44,574 nucleotides of DNA from Gammaproteobacteria bacterium (GCA_029287575.1 JARFQW010000033.1:1-44574), one strand, 5' to 3'. Shown: positions 10,906 to 20,559, counted from the stretch's first letter. Program-made: numbers and translations. Notes: generated by a model not told the origin, from the sequence alone.

Positions 10906-11787
10906 TTAGGCACGCCGGCGCAGGGCAATCAGCGCCGCGGCGGTCAATAGCTGCAGGGCGCCATACAGGAGCATGGTAAAGAGCACCAGGTCACCCAGTC
11001 GATTGTCGCCACCGGGCACGACCGGGAAAATCGAGGCTTTCAGCAGTACACCCAGATTGATGTTGCGCACCACCAGTTCCATTTCGATTGCCGTCGAATC
11101 GGCGCGTGAAAGGCCGAGCAGTCTCGGCGCCAGCCAGCCGGCCACAGCCAGAATCAGCAGGAGCAACAACACCCAGAGGACGTTCTGCGCACCGAAAGCC
11201 CCGATATCCAGGCGACCCGCGCTCGCGGAGCCGATCACGATCAGCAGGATCACGAACAATGAGATCCGGATGCTCCACTTCGAGACACCCGGAGCAAGGC
11301 GTGGCAGGGCGCGAAGGAAAGCCATTCCCAGCAGCAGCGGCAACAATAACGTAAAGGCGATGTCCCGGATGATCTGTGCCGCCGGCATCCGGAAGCTGCC
11401 TGGCAGGTATTCGGTGATCAGCAGCGTCAGGATCAACGGGGTCGTCAGCAGGCACGCCAGGGTGGTGATGCCGGTCACGGAAATCGACAGCGGCACATTA
11501 CCGCGCGCCATGTAGGTAAAGATATTGGACGTCGTGCCGCCCGGAATGGCCGCGACCAGGGCGATGCCCGCCGCGAGACCACCGGCCACGCCGCTCAGCG
11601 AGATGAACGCCCACGCGATCAGCGGCACCATCAGCAGCTGGATGGCCGTCCCGAAGGTGACCGCTTTCGGCTCACGCAGAACGTCCCGAAAGTCGTCCGC
11701 GGTCAACGTCGCCCCCATGCCGAACATGGCCAGAACGAGCTGAACCGCAGCGAACCAGTACTCGTACTGGATGTAGAAATCACCCAT
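10906..11787 (-). CDS. bile acid:sodium symporter family (BASS/SBF) transporter
   Basis: An inner-membrane secondary transporter of 293 residues with about nine or ten hydrophobic helices over the whole length. The motif PGGTTSNIFTYMARGNVPLS near residue 83 matches the conserved crossover region (PGG-x-x-SN) of the SBF family, where sodium is bound in structural models. The start Met begins MGDFYIQYEYWF, with GGGAAC upstream. Members carry bile acids, pantoate, pyruvate or other organic anions; the substrate here cannot be told. It is divergent from the MFS transporter gene at 12023, with about 235 bases between them that must hold both promoters. Confidence 0.85.
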   Translation of the reverse strand: MGDFYIQYEYWFAAVQLVLAMFGMGATLTADDFRDVLREPKAVTFGTAIQLLMVPLIAWAFISLSGVAGGLAAGIALVAAIPGGTTSNIFTYMARGNVPLSISVTGITTLACLLTTPLILTLLITEYLPGSFRMPAAQIIRDIAFTLLLPLLLGMAFLRALPRLAPGVSKWSIRISLFVILLIVIGSASAGRLDIGAFGAQNVLWVLLLLLILAVAGWLAPRLLGLSRADSTAIEMELVVRNINLGVLLKASIFPVVPGGDNRLGDLVLFTMLLYGALQLLTAAALIALRRRA

Positions 11788-12022
11788 GCCTTGTTCCCTG
11801 GCGGCGAACCGCGGCGCCCGTCATCGTCGACCGGCCCGGTGAGCGCCTACTGTGCCACCGTTGCACTCCGAAGTCCTACGGTTCTTGTTCCGGCGCTCGG
11901 GCGCATCCCCGCGGCCCGAATCGGGTAAAGCGACGGTTCCCGCCGGGGCAACGACAATGAGTGCCGCCTCGCGGCGGGCGCTGTGGTTGAATACCCGCTG
12001 GCCCTGCGTAACAACAATAACA

Positions 12023-13333
12023 ATGCATCCATCCAATCTGCTGCACAGCCGCCGGGGCCGGTTCATCGCCTTTGGGACCCTCTACATATCGGAGGGGATT
12101 CCCTACGGCTTCTCGTCCACGGCGATGGTCATGTTCATGCGCATGGAGGGGCTGTCCCTGGAGCAGATCGGCGCGTTCGCGGCCGCCCAGCTTCTGCCCT
12201 GGGGATTCAAGTGGGCCTGGGCGCCGTTGATCGACATCGTCAAGCTGAACCGGTTCGGCGGGCGCAAGGCGTGGATCGTGCTGTGTACCACGATGATGAT
12301 CGTCACCCTCGTGGGTCTGGCGCTCGTGGATTTCGAAACCCACTACGAATGGCTCATCTGGGCGGTGCTGTTGAACAACCTGTTCTGCGCCACCCAGGAC
12401 GTTGCCATCGATTCGCTGGCCGTGAGTACGCTCAAGGAGGATGAGCGTGGGACCGGCAACGGCTTCATGTTCGGCGGCCAGTACCTGGGTATCGCCCTGG
12501 GCGGTGGCGGCGCCATCTACGTCTCTTCGCTGTTCGGCTTCAACGCGTCGCTGGCGTTCATCAGCATCCTGTTGTCTCTCACCCTGTTGTTCGTGCTGGT
12601 CTTCATCAGAGATCCGGCGGTGGATGCGCCCGCGGCCGCGCAGCAGTCACGGCCGGTTGCCCATTTTTTCGCCACTGTGAGGGACTTCGTCGTCGACGTG
12701 TACAGGAGCTTCTGGCGGTCCGGCCGCGGCCCCATGATGGGTGTGCTCTTCGCGCTGCTGCCCACCGGTGCGATGGCGCTGGGCTATGCCATCCTGGGAA
12801 CGCTCCAGGTGGACTACGGATTGCCCCAGACGTCCATTGCCCAGATCTCGGTAATGAACACCATTGCCGGCGGGATTGGCTGTCTGATCGGCGGGACCCT
12901 CGGCGACCGGTTCGGCATCAAGCGGATGACCGCCACCTTCTATGTGATGACGACTCTGCCCACCGTGTACCTGGCGACAAAGATCGCCACGGTGGGCCTT
13001 GCGGGAATCAGTATTGCGGAGCTGTACAGCGCCATCGTGCTGCATGGCCTGCTGTTCGGCGCCGCGTTTGCCCTGAAGTCGGCCATCTTCATGGGCCTGA
13101 CCAACCCGATCGTGGCGGCCACGCAGTTCACCGGCTACATGGCCATGGGCAACCTGGCCATCAGCATGGGGAACTTCTGGCAGGGCATGGTCGCGGAACG
13201 CATGGGTTACGCCGCTGCCCTGTACCTGGACGCGTTCGTTGTCGTCATCGCCCTGGGCATACTGCCCCTGCTCAAGAACCGGGACCCCATACCGGAGCTG
13301 GGCGTCGGGGAGCCGGTGGTTGTGGTGGACTGA
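12023..13333 (+). CDS. MFS transporter, AmpG/PAT-like
   Basis: An inner-membrane carrier with about 12 helices and 436 residues. GIPYGFSSTAMVMFMRMEG in helix 1, KWAWAPLID in helix 2 and CATQDVAIDSLAV in helix 4 are marks of the AmpG (muropeptide permease) / acetyl-CoA transporter branch of the major facilitator superfamily. Start: the frame is open upstream to 11852, but MHPSNLLHSRRGRFIAFG puts a short basic tail right before helix 1, as usual. The ribosome site is weak; MSAASRR at 11957 is the alternative. AmpG imports anhydromuropeptides for cell-wall recycling, but no recycling or beta-lactamase genes lie nearby, so the substrate is left open. Confidence 0.82.
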   Translation: MHPSNLLHSRRGRFIAFGTLYISEGIPYGFSSTAMVMFMRMEGLSLEQIGAFAAAQLLPWGFKWAWAPLIDIVKLNRFGGRKAWIVLCTTMMIVTLVGLALVDFETHYEWLIWAVLLNNLFCATQDVAIDSLAVSTLKEDERGTGNGFMFGGQYLGIALGGGGAIYVSSLFGFNASLAFISILLSLTLLFVLVFIRDPAVDAPAAAQQSRPVAHFFATVRDFVVDVYRSFWRSGRGPMMGVLFALLPTGAMALGYAILGTLQVDYGLPQTSIAQISVMNTIAGGIGCLIGGTLGDRFGIKRMTATFYVMTTLPTVYLATKIATVGLAGISIAELYSAIVLHGLLFGAAFALKSAIFMGLTNPIVAATQFTGYMAMGNLAISMGNFWQGMVAERMGYAAALYLDAFVVVIALGILPLLKNRDPIPELGVGEPVVVVD

Positions 13334-13424
13334 CCCGGACTCAGCGGGCTCAAAGTGAAAAACGGCGCGGATCTGCGCCCGCCAGTCGCTTGACTGGGCC
13401 GGGGGCTTCCAGCATCGTCCGGCG

Positions 13425-14585
13425 ATGGCATTCGACCCTGAAGCGGCAACCGCGGACTACATCGATTCGCTGGGTGCGGAGGCGCTTGCAAGGGCGGCTG
13501 AATACACCGCCGGTAATCACTGGCTGTTGCTCTGGAACCTCGTTGTCAGCGGCCTGATCACCTGGCTCATCATCCGTTGGGGCGGGCTGGACCGGCTGAA
13601 TGCGCGGCTCGGTCGTCGCGGTCCGAATTTGCGGGTGTTCGTGGTGGGCCTGGTTTTTTTCCTGGTGTCCTCGCTCCTGAGGCTCCCGTGGACACTCTAC
13701 GAGGACTGGTGGCGTGAACTCGGCTACGAACGCAGCAGCCAGCCGCTGGCGGACTTCCTCGGCCAGGGCGCGATCGGCATCGGCGTCTTCGCGTTTCTGG
13801 CTGCCCTGTTCTTCGTCGGCCTCTATGCCTTGATCCGGCGCGCCGGATCCCGGTGGTGGATCTGGTCGGGCGGGCTGACCGCCGCGGCCTTGTCGGCGTT
13901 CCTGCTGGCCGCGCCGGTCGTTATCGAGCCGCTGTTCAACGACTTCAAACCGCTGCCCGACGGCGAAGTGCGTCAGGCACTGGTCGAGATGGCGGATGAG
14001 GCCCGTGTGCCGGCCGAGCGAATCTTCGTCTATGACGGTTCGCGGCAGTCGAACAACTTCACCGCGAACGTGTCGGGTGTCGGGGGGTCGGCGCGCATCG
14101 CGATCTCGGATATTGCCTTAAAGGGCGCGTCCCTGGACGAAGTCAAGGCGGTGACGGGACACGAGATCGGCCACTACGTGCTCGGCCACGTCTGGCGAAT
14201 GGTCACCATGCTGTCGGTCCTCGCGATCCTTGCCTTCTTCCTGATCGACCGTCTGTTTCCCCGCTTCGCAAGGGCATTCGGCAGCCACGCAACGCTGGCC
14301 GACCCGGCGGGTCTGCCGGTGCTGATATTCATGCTGGCCCTGTTCTCGCTGGTGAGTGAGCCGGTGACCAACGCGTTTACGCGTATCGGCGAGATCGAAT
14401 CCGACCAGTACTCCCTGGAAACCGTCAACCTGCCGGATGCCCTGGCCTCGGCGCTCGTGAAAACGGCCGAGTACCGCAATCCGAGGCCGACGCGGCTGCA
14501 GGAGATGCTGTTCTACACGCACCCGTCGGTGGAGCGCCGCGTCCGGCGGGCAATGGATTGGAAAGGGCAGCACCCGCCGGACTGA
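13425..14585 (+). CDS. M48 family zinc metalloprotease, Ste24/CAAX protease 1-like
   Basis: An integral membrane endopeptidase of 386 residues. Four hydrophobic helices occupy about 33-165, then a zinc-protease domain with HEIGHYVLGH (His246, Glu247, His250), a helix pair (about 255-320) and the third zinc ligand Glu325 in GEIESDQYSLE. The segment YDGSRQSNNFTANVSGVGGSARIAISD is typical of Ste24 homologues, and the C-terminal THPSVERRVRRAM is also conserved in the family. Bacteria have no prenyl-CAAX proteins, so the role is probably membrane protein quality control; that is inference. It starts 91 bases after the MFS gene on the same strand. Confidence 0.9.
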   Translation: MAFDPEAATADYIDSLGAEALARAAEYTAGNHWLLLWNLVVSGLITWLIIRWGGLDRLNARLGRRGPNLRVFVVGLVFFLVSSLLRLPWTLYEDWWRELGYERSSQPLADFLGQGAIGIGVFAFLAALFFVGLYALIRRAGSRWWIWSGGLTAAALSAFLLAAPVVIEPLFNDFKPLPDGEVRQALVEMADEARVPAERIFVYDGSRQSNNFTANVSGVGGSARIAISDIALKGASLDEVKAVTGHEIGHYVLGHVWRMVTMLSVLAILAFFLIDRLFPRFARAFGSHATLADPAGLPVLIFMLALFSLVSEPVTNAFTRIGEIESDQYSLETVNLPDALASALVKTAEYRNPRPTRLQEMLFYTHPSVERRVRRAMDWKGQHPPD

Positions 14586-14600
14586 CGGGTCATTTTCAAA

Positions 14601-14642
14601 CCGGCCAGTGACTGCCGGACAGGATGGCGGTCCGCCATCCTG
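14601..14642. terminator. tandem hairpins between convergent genes
   Basis: Two inverted repeats lie in the 89-bp gap between the convergent M48 and SDR genes. The first is CCGGCCAGT-G-ACTGCCGG (14601-14618, one bulge). The second is CAGGATGGCGG-T-CCGCCATCCTG (14620-14642, 11-bp perfect arms). Position and symmetry fit a bidirectional terminator or barrier, but neither side has a T tract. Confidence 0.45.
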
Positions 14643-14674
14643 CCGTCGACGCCTTCGCCGGGCTCCGTATCCGG

Positions 14675-15418
14675 CTACCAGGGAATCGGCTCGCCCTTGA
14701 GATCGTAAAACTTGCCGTTGTCCTCCGGCCCGAGTCCCTCGATGACGTCGATCAGTCCGGCGACGCTTTCCGACACCGTATAGGTCGCATTGGCCCCGCC
14801 CATGTCGGTCTGCACCCAGCCGGGGTGGACCACGGTGAAGATGAAGCCGTCATCGCGGAATTCTTCGCTGAGGATCTTGTTGACCTGGTTCAGCGCCGTC
14901 TTGCTCGAACGATAGGCGTACCAGCGGCCGTTGGAGCGCTCGATGCTGCCGAGCCCCGAGGACATGCCGATCACCGTCTTGCGTTCACCCGCCCGGAGAT
15001 TCGGCATCAGCGCCTGGGTCACCCGCAGCGGGCCGAACGTATTGACCGCAAGGGTCCGCTCGAAGGCGTCGAAGTCCACCTTGTCCAGCGTCACATCCTC
15101 GCGGGGAAAGATGCCGGCGTTGTTGATCAGAATGTCCACCGGCGTGCCGTCCAGACGCTGCGCGAACGCCGCTACGCTGGTCGGGTCCGCGACATCCAGG
15201 GCTTCCACCCGGTCCGCGACCGCCTTCAGATCTCCCGCATCGCCCGGTTTCCGGGCCGTGCCGATAACCGTATAGCCCTTCGCCTTGAGCTGGCGGGCGT
15301 ACTCAAGGCCGATACCCCGGTTGGCCCCCGTCACCACGACGGTTCCCTCCGCGGCGAGCGCACCGAAAGACGACAGGGTGAGGCCGAAGGCCAGTACGGC
15401 GGCAAGCGTTTTCTTCAT
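14675..15418 (-). CDS. short-chain dehydrogenase/reductase with an N-terminal export signal
   Basis: An NAD(P)-dependent oxidoreductase of the classical SDR type, 247 residues. Seen: TGANRGIG cofactor loop (about 30-37), NNAG at about 100, catalytic Ser in GMSSGLGS, and YAYRSSK with Tyr and Lys (Tyr-x-x-x-Lys). Before the Rossmann fold is a clear Sec-type signal: MKKTLAAVLAFGLTLSSFG then ALAAEG, a good signal-peptidase site. GGAG lies nine bases upstream of the ATG. An exported SDR is unusual because NAD(P)H is cytoplasmic; it may be Tat-independent, may act in the periplasm on an unknown substrate, or the segment may be a membrane anchor. It is the last of several minus-strand genes, 165 bases after the TPR gene. 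Confidence 0.88.
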   Translation of the reverse strand: MKKTLAAVLAFGLTLSSFGALAAEGTVVVTGANRGIGLEYARQLKAKGYTVIGTARKPGDAGDLKAVADRVEALDVADPTSVAAFAQRLDGTPVDILINNAGIFPREDVTLDKVDFDAFERTLAVNTFGPLRVTQALMPNLRAGERKTVIGMSSGLGSIERSNGRWYAYRSSKTALNQVNKILSEEFRDDGFIFTVVHPGWVQTDMGGANATYTVSESVAGLIDVIEGLGPEDNGKFYDLKGEPIPW

Positions 15419-15583
15419 CTCGATGATCTCCAGATGCCTGTGCCCGCGGAAAACAGTCCGGCGGCGGGCGATGGTTGTGTCATGAATAACAGTTCTCGTT
15501 CGTCGATCTGCGGCAAGTCGATGCGCGCGGGCGTCCGCCGCGCATCGACCAGGGCCCGGCGCAGCGCGCGTGGCCGGCGGCCA

Positions 15584-17611
15584 TCATTCGCCAGTGGCTG
15601 GCGTTGCAGCGGCGAGACGGGCGAAACGCGGATTGTCGCGCAGGAAGTCCCAGCGCGGGTGAAGACGCAGGTCCCACCGGGTCGGCCCACCGGGCTGGTC
15701 CAGGTAACGTTCCAGAATATCGAGCCCCTCATCGGTCTGTCCGGCCAGAGCGAGAACCCGCCCCGCGCTGACCGTCACCTCCGGTCCGTCGAAGGCATCC
15801 AGGGCCACCGGGTCGGAAGCCAGGATGCGACGGGCGAGACGGACACCCTGCTCGGTCTGCCCGATCCGCACGTAGGACTCGGCGCTGATGGCTTTCCACG
15901 TCAGCCAGTTGACGTTGTCGCCCGCCTCGAAAGGCGCGAGCGCTTCCACTGCTTTCGCGGCGTAGCGTTCCGCCGTGGCCTCATCGCCCATGAAGCCGTA
16001 GATCCAGCTCTTGAGATAATAGGCGCCGCCGGCGGGGAAGCCCGCAAACATCTCCGCATAGTCGTCGGTCAATTCCAGGGCGCCCTGTAAATCGTCTTTG
16101 GCGAACAGGACGAACAGGTTGGCCACAAAGAAATCCGGATGCAGCACGGGCTCGGCGCCGGCAAGGACTGCGGCGGCCCCATCCAGATCACCGTAGCCCG
16201 ATCGGTAGATCTCCGAGCGCAGGGCCCTGAACACGGAATCGTCCGGATGCGCGCTCAGCAGCGCGTCGGCATATTCGGCAGCGGCGGGCCAGCGGCGCGC
16301 GGCAACCAGCGTTTCCAGCCGGAGGCGCTTCTTGCTCATGTCGCCAGGGTCGAGCTGGGTGGCCGCTCGCAGGCTTTCCATCGCCTCGTCCCACATTCCC
16401 AGCCGCCGCTGGGTTACGCCCAGGGTCTCGAGGATCGTGGCGTTGTTCGGGAAGCGCTCGTGCGCCGCCTCGAGTTCTTCCAGCGCGCGTTCGTAGTTAT
16501 TGAAACCCCGGTAGTAGTACTCGGCCAGCGCCGCCCGCGCCTCCGGCAGGTCGGGCTGGAGGTCGAATGCCCGGTCGATGGACGCCTTCGCCAGGTCCAG
16601 GCGCTGTGCCGACCGGTCCACTTCCAGCCAGTACATGTTGGTGTGGACGGAACCCAGCTTCGCGTGAGCCACCGCGAAGTCCGGGTCCAGCTCGACGGCT
16701 TCCTGAAGCAGCGGCTCCATCGCCGTGATCTGCGAAGCGCTGTAGACGCTGCCCCGGCCGATTTCGCGAGCCATGGCGTACTGGTCATAGGCGTCGATGT
16801 TTCGGGTCGGCACCTGCTGCAAGGCCTGTTCTTCGTCGACGGATAGCCGGGCCTCCAGGGCGGCCACGATTTCCCGGGCGATTTCCGTCTGGATCTCGAA
16901 GACATCGGAGAGATCGCGGTCGTAGTTCTCCGCCCAGAGATGTTCCTCGGTCTTCGCGTCGATCAGCTGGGCCGTCACCCGGACCCGGTTGCCGGCCCGG
17001 CGTACGCTGCCCTCCACGACATGGTCGACGTCCAGCTCGGCCGCAATGGCGGCGATGCCCCGCGGGTCGTCGGCAAAGGTCTGGACCGAGGAACGGGCGA
17101 TGACCCGCAGGTCCGCGATCTTGGCGAGATAGGTGAGGATGTCCTCGTGTACGCCGCTGGCGAAAAATGCGTTGTCGGCGCTCTCGCTCATGTTCTCGAA
17201 GGGCAGCACCGCGATGGACTTCGGTCCGGTCTCCGGGCCGGGCGCGTCGTTCCCGGCCCAGTCATGGGTGGCCGCGAAGTAGGCGAGGGCCACCGACAGC
17301 AGCGCAATGATGGCGAGGTCCGTCCGGCGCCCCGGCTTCCGGGTCCCGGACTCGCTGCGGTCCACGTCGGTTTCCCGCTTGATGCCCTCCGGCGTGATTT
17401 CGAAAATCCAGGCGAGCAGCAGGGCAACGGGCAGGCCCAGGGCCAGGGCCAGCAGCAGCGACTGCATGGCCCACGACGGCGCCTCGAAGTTTTCCAGCAC
17501 GAGGTCCGCGACCTGGGCGACAAGCCAGGCCGCGACCGTATAACCGATGCCCACGCGGATGACGTTGCGCTGCTTCAGTTCGCGGAAAAACGACGTAGAT
17601 TTCTGCGTCAT
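15584..17611 (-). CDS. membrane-anchored FlgO/TolB-N-like TPR protein
   Basis: A 675-residue protein of a family common in high-GC Gammaproteobacteria. The N-terminus SFFRELKQRNVIRVGIGYT is a conserved opening; two helices (about 18-38, 47-69) ending AWIFEITPEGIKRE and a third (about 95-112) anchor it. The segment KSIAVLPFENMSESADNAFF (about 133 on) is the TolB-N/FlgO-like domain often paired with adenylate cyclases or winged-helix domains. The rest is TPR repeats, such as LDLAKASIDRAFDLQPDLPE and SLRAATQLDPGDM. No catalytic domain is present, so it likely acts as a scaffold or sensor. ATG 17611 fits the family start; the frame is open 18 codons upstream. The C-terminal YLDQPGGPTRWDLRLHPRWD is typical. 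Confidence 0.85.
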   Translation of the reverse strand: MTQKSTSFFRELKQRNVIRVGIGYTVAAWLVAQVADLVLENFEAPSWAMQSLLLALALGLPVALLLAWIFEITPEGIKRETDVDRSESGTRKPGRRTDLAIIALLSVALAYFAATHDWAGNDAPGPETGPKSIAVLPFENMSESADNAFFASGVHEDILTYLAKIADLRVIARSSVQTFADDPRGIAAIAAELDVDHVVEGSVRRAGNRVRVTAQLIDAKTEEHLWAENYDRDLSDVFEIQTEIAREIVAALEARLSVDEEQALQQVPTRNIDAYDQYAMAREIGRGSVYSASQITAMEPLLQEAVELDPDFAVAHAKLGSVHTNMYWLEVDRSAQRLDLAKASIDRAFDLQPDLPEARAALAEYYYRGFNNYERALEELEAAHERFPNNATILETLGVTQRRLGMWDEAMESLRAATQLDPGDMSKKRLRLETLVAARRWPAAAEYADALLSAHPDDSVFRALRSEIYRSGYGDLDGAAAVLAGAEPVLHPDFFVANLFVLFAKDDLQGALELTDDYAEMFAGFPAGGAYYLKSWIYGFMGDEATAERYAAKAVEALAPFEAGDNVNWLTWKAISAESYVRIGQTEQGVRLARRILASDPVALDAFDGPEVTVSAGRVLALAGQTDEGLDILERYLDQPGGPTRWDLRLHPRWDFLRDNPRFARLAAATPATGE

Positions 17612-17841
17612 GGCATTGGGGTCTGGGGCTCGAGATGAGAGAGGAAAGATCCATTCTACTGTCAAGCACCCGCTCGGGCAGTGGCGGGCGAATCCGCGGA
17701 ACTCAGCGAGCCCCGCGTGCCCACCGTCCGTTCACGCCTTCGACCGCGCCGCCCCCGTCCCGTTCCCGCGGCCCGGCATCAGGCGCAAACCAGTTACCCC
17801 CAGTGATCTCCCGCGGGCCCCCCCCGGGCCTTGGCGAAGCA

Positions 17842-19626
17842 CTAAAGTGCCGGGCCGGCATCCTCCCCGAGCAGCAGCCGGCGCAGCATCGGGATAGGTG
17901 GGCCGCCGCGAGAGAGGAAGGTGTCATGGAATGCACCCCAGGCCTCGCGGCCGCCCCGGTCCGCGGTCCAGTCCTCCCGGAGCTGGCGGATCATGAGCTT
18001 GCCCAGCGTAGAGTTGAGTTAGCCGGGGTCGTAGGTGCCCCGGGCGGCCTGCTGGCGGGCGTTGCCCGGGTCCTGGAAGGCCTGTTCCCGGAACAGGGTT
18101 TCGCATTCCGCCACGCTCATGCCCTGGGTATGCAGCCCGATGGCGCAGAGGTAGCGGGCGTTGCGGTACAGGGCCTTGTTGATCTGTCCGATACGGAACT
18201 CGGCGTTTCCGCCGGGCAGACCGCCCGCGAGCCCGGCTTCGGCCATCATCTCTTCGGTGTAGTGGGCCCAGCCTTCGGCATAGGCGTAACCCACGAACAA
18301 CTGGCCGATGGGGCTCGCGGTCCGGTTGGAATGCAGAAACTGCAGGAAGTGCCCGGGCCAGACCTCGTGCACGGAGGTGGACATCAGGTCGGCGGCGCCG
18401 GGAACGTAATCGAACTGCTCCTGCTCCGGCCAGCCCGGATCCGGCGGCGCGATGTAATACGTGGACGGCATGCCGGCCTCGTAGGGGCCGGCGACGTAGA
18501 TGAAGGCGAAGTTGCTGCGTGCGTACGGGGGCGCTTCTTCCACGAAGATGGGGTCGTCAGCCGGAATGCTGGCGAGCTGCTCCTGAAGCATGAATGCCTT
18601 GATCCGGTCGAGCTGGTCCCGGGCTCCGGCCACGGCGCCGCCGGCCGGTTTGTTGGTGTTCATCGCCGCCATGCAGCCTGGGCGGTCGGTCCCGGGCGCA
18701 AAGGCCGCACAGGCTTCATCCAGCAGCGCGAGATTGCGCTCGAGGTCGGCGCGGCCGAGCTCGGCCAGCCGCTCCAGCGGAATCTCGACCTGTTCGGTTT
18801 CGCGCAGCATGGCCGCGAACAGGTCGGGTCCCAGGGCGAAGTTTTCGGTGGCCGTGTCCCGCTGACCCTCGAACCAGGAGCCCAGCTCGGCCAGCGACAT
18901 GGCCGCCTGGCCGATCGCCTCGTTGAATTCCGCGACCCGTTCCGGATCGTCCACGTCCGCGAAGGCCGACGGCACGTCGTCAATGAAGTAGCGCGACATG
19001 CCGTTGAAGCGGGCGACGCCCAGTTCTACCCAGGTGCGGGGCATCGGCGTTTCCAGATTGTCGCGGATCTGCTCCAGGGCCACCGGCAGGTTGCGCGCGA
19101 ACTCGGTCATGTGGCGCATCCGGGTTTCCGCCGGGGCGTAGGGCTTGGTGACGTAGACCGAGGGATTCAGATAGTCCGAGCCCCAGTCGAAATAGGCCTC
19201 GAGGTTGCGAAAGGGCCAGCGTGCGTCGCGCATCCAGAACAGGTTTCGATCGAGCACGGCCAGCAGGTACTCGCGGTCGAAGCGCTGCCCCGGCGACAGG
19301 GCATCGGGATCCACGGCTTCCACGCGGGTCTTCCAGCCGGCCAGGCGATCGATTTCGGCACCTATTCCGGCGCGGCTCCAGTCAGGGAAACGACCGGCGT
19401 ACTCGGTCTTGCCGGCGGCAAACGCGGCAATGGGATGCGCGTCCAGCCATTCGCTGACGAACCTTGCGCTCAATTCTTCCCAGTCGATGGTTTCTTCTGC
19501 GGCGACCGGCTCTGCCGTCCGGGGCGGTGCGGAAGCCGTGGCCGCGGGTTCGGCGGGCTCGCGATCGCCACAGCCGGCCAGGACAAGAACAGAAGATACG
19601 AACACACATCGCAGCGTTCGGCGCAT
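17842..19626 (-). pseudogene. DUF885 lipoprotein (putative peptidase) broken by an in-frame TAA
   Basis: A predicted periplasmic lipoprotein of the DUF885 family (zinc-peptidase-like). ATG 19626 has GGAG six bases upstream and gives a signal MRRTLRCVFVSSVLVLAGC with lipobox LAGC. The domain includes HEVWPGHFLQ (His420, Glu421, His426) and, after it, AYAEGWAHYTEEMMAEAG, both family signatures. The frame stops at TAA 18019-18021 after RGTYDPG, yet the same frame goes on for 58 codons with clear family sequence (TLGKLMIRQLREDW, then LSRGGPPIPMLRRLLLGED) to TAG 17842-17844. Family members read DPGYLNYTLGK here, so the stop replaces a Tyr codon, and the second Tyr has become Ser. Either a real nonsense mutation or an assembly error. 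The zinc-site region is intact, so a truncated active product cannot be excluded. Confidence 0.85.
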
Positions 19627-19804
19627 GAATGGCTCCGTCAACAGAAGGGACAATGCGAGGAGGGGTGCCTCGTCGCCAGAAAGTCGCGGCGAGTCTAGCG
19701 CAATTCGGCAGGCGCCCGGAAAAGGCGTTCGGGACCGGGTCCCGGCTGGCCGATCAAGCGGCATGACGTTCGAAGCGCAGCGGCCCCTGGCCGGGCACGC
19801 GGTC

Positions 19805-20542
19805 TCAGGCGGGCGAGGGGGCCAGCTGCGTGCGGGGCATTTTCCATAGTAGCCACGCCGCCCACATCCAGATCACGATGCCCGGTATCAGCAGCTTCAG
19901 TACCGTGGCCGGTGTGTCCTCGAATGCGCTCCCAATGCCGCCCGCGGCGGCGAGGGCCACGAAGTCGAACCCGGCGTGGACGGCGATCGGCAGCCAGATG
20001 GACTGGTCCCGTGCCCGGGCACAGGCAATCACCGCACCCACCGCCGAGGCGAACACGCTTTGGGCGAGAATGACCGCCACCGCGTCGCTGGCCAGCAGGC
20101 CGCCCAGGTGTGCGGCACCGAATGCCAGGGCGGAAATCAGGACGCGCCGGCGCATGGACTGGTCCTCGAACCAGTGGAAAACCAGTCCGCGGAACATGAG
20201 CTCTTCGGCGAACCCCACGCAGAAGGCAACGGCGGCAAGAGCGGCCAGGGTCCCGGTGTCCGGCAGGGCCAGCGGCCCCGACATGATCAGGATCATCAGC
20301 AGGAACAGGGGCCAGTAGATCGGCAGAGTCCGGAAGTTCGTCGCGCCTGCCAGCCCGGAGGCGGCCCCCTGCCGGGTGATGAGCACGTAGGCCAGCAACA
20401 GCACCGCAAGCAGTGACTTGTTGAGGAGGTAGTAGTGGGCCTCCGACGCCATGCCGCCGAAGCCCCATCCCATGAGGCGGCCGTAAATCGTGGTCGCGGC
20501 GAGCAGAATGACGAGCCGGATGAGGCCGGGATGGAGATTCAT
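19805..20542 (-). CDS. CPBP family intramembrane metalloprotease
   Basis: A 245-residue integral membrane protein with about seven hydrophobic helices. The family motifs are EELMFRG (Glu113, Glu114), FGAAHLGG (His145) and HAGFD, the residues proposed to form the intramembrane zinc site of CAAX-protease/bacteriocin-processing (CPBP, formerly Abi) proteins related to Rce1. In bacteria these serve in bacteriocin self-immunity or maturation, or in unknown tasks; none can be assigned here. The gene is divergent from a TetR-type regulator, and the 108-bp gap holds two palindromes, so the regulator probably controls it. The ATG is set by the family length; GGCGTGGCC upstream is a weak ribosome site. 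Confidence 0.88.
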   Translation of the reverse strand: MNLHPGLIRLVILLAATTIYGRLMGWGFGGMASEAHYYLLNKSLLAVLLLAYVLITRQGAASGLAGATNFRTLPIYWPLFLLMILIMSGPLALPDTGTLAALAAVAFCVGFAEELMFRGLVFHWFEDQSMRRRVLISALAFGAAHLGGLLASDAVAVILAQSVFASAVGAVIACARARDQSIWLPIAVHAGFDFVALAAAGGIGSAFEDTPATVLKLLIPGIVIWMWAAWLLWKMPRTQLAPSPA

Positions 20543-20559
20543 GGCGTGGCCCTAATGCG

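Noticed and set aside
13364..13379. GGCGC-GGATCT-GCGCC hairpin next to AAAAA, a terminator-like signal on the minus strand
   Set aside because: Both flanking genes are on the plus strand, so there is no minus-strand transcript for it to end. Short stem.
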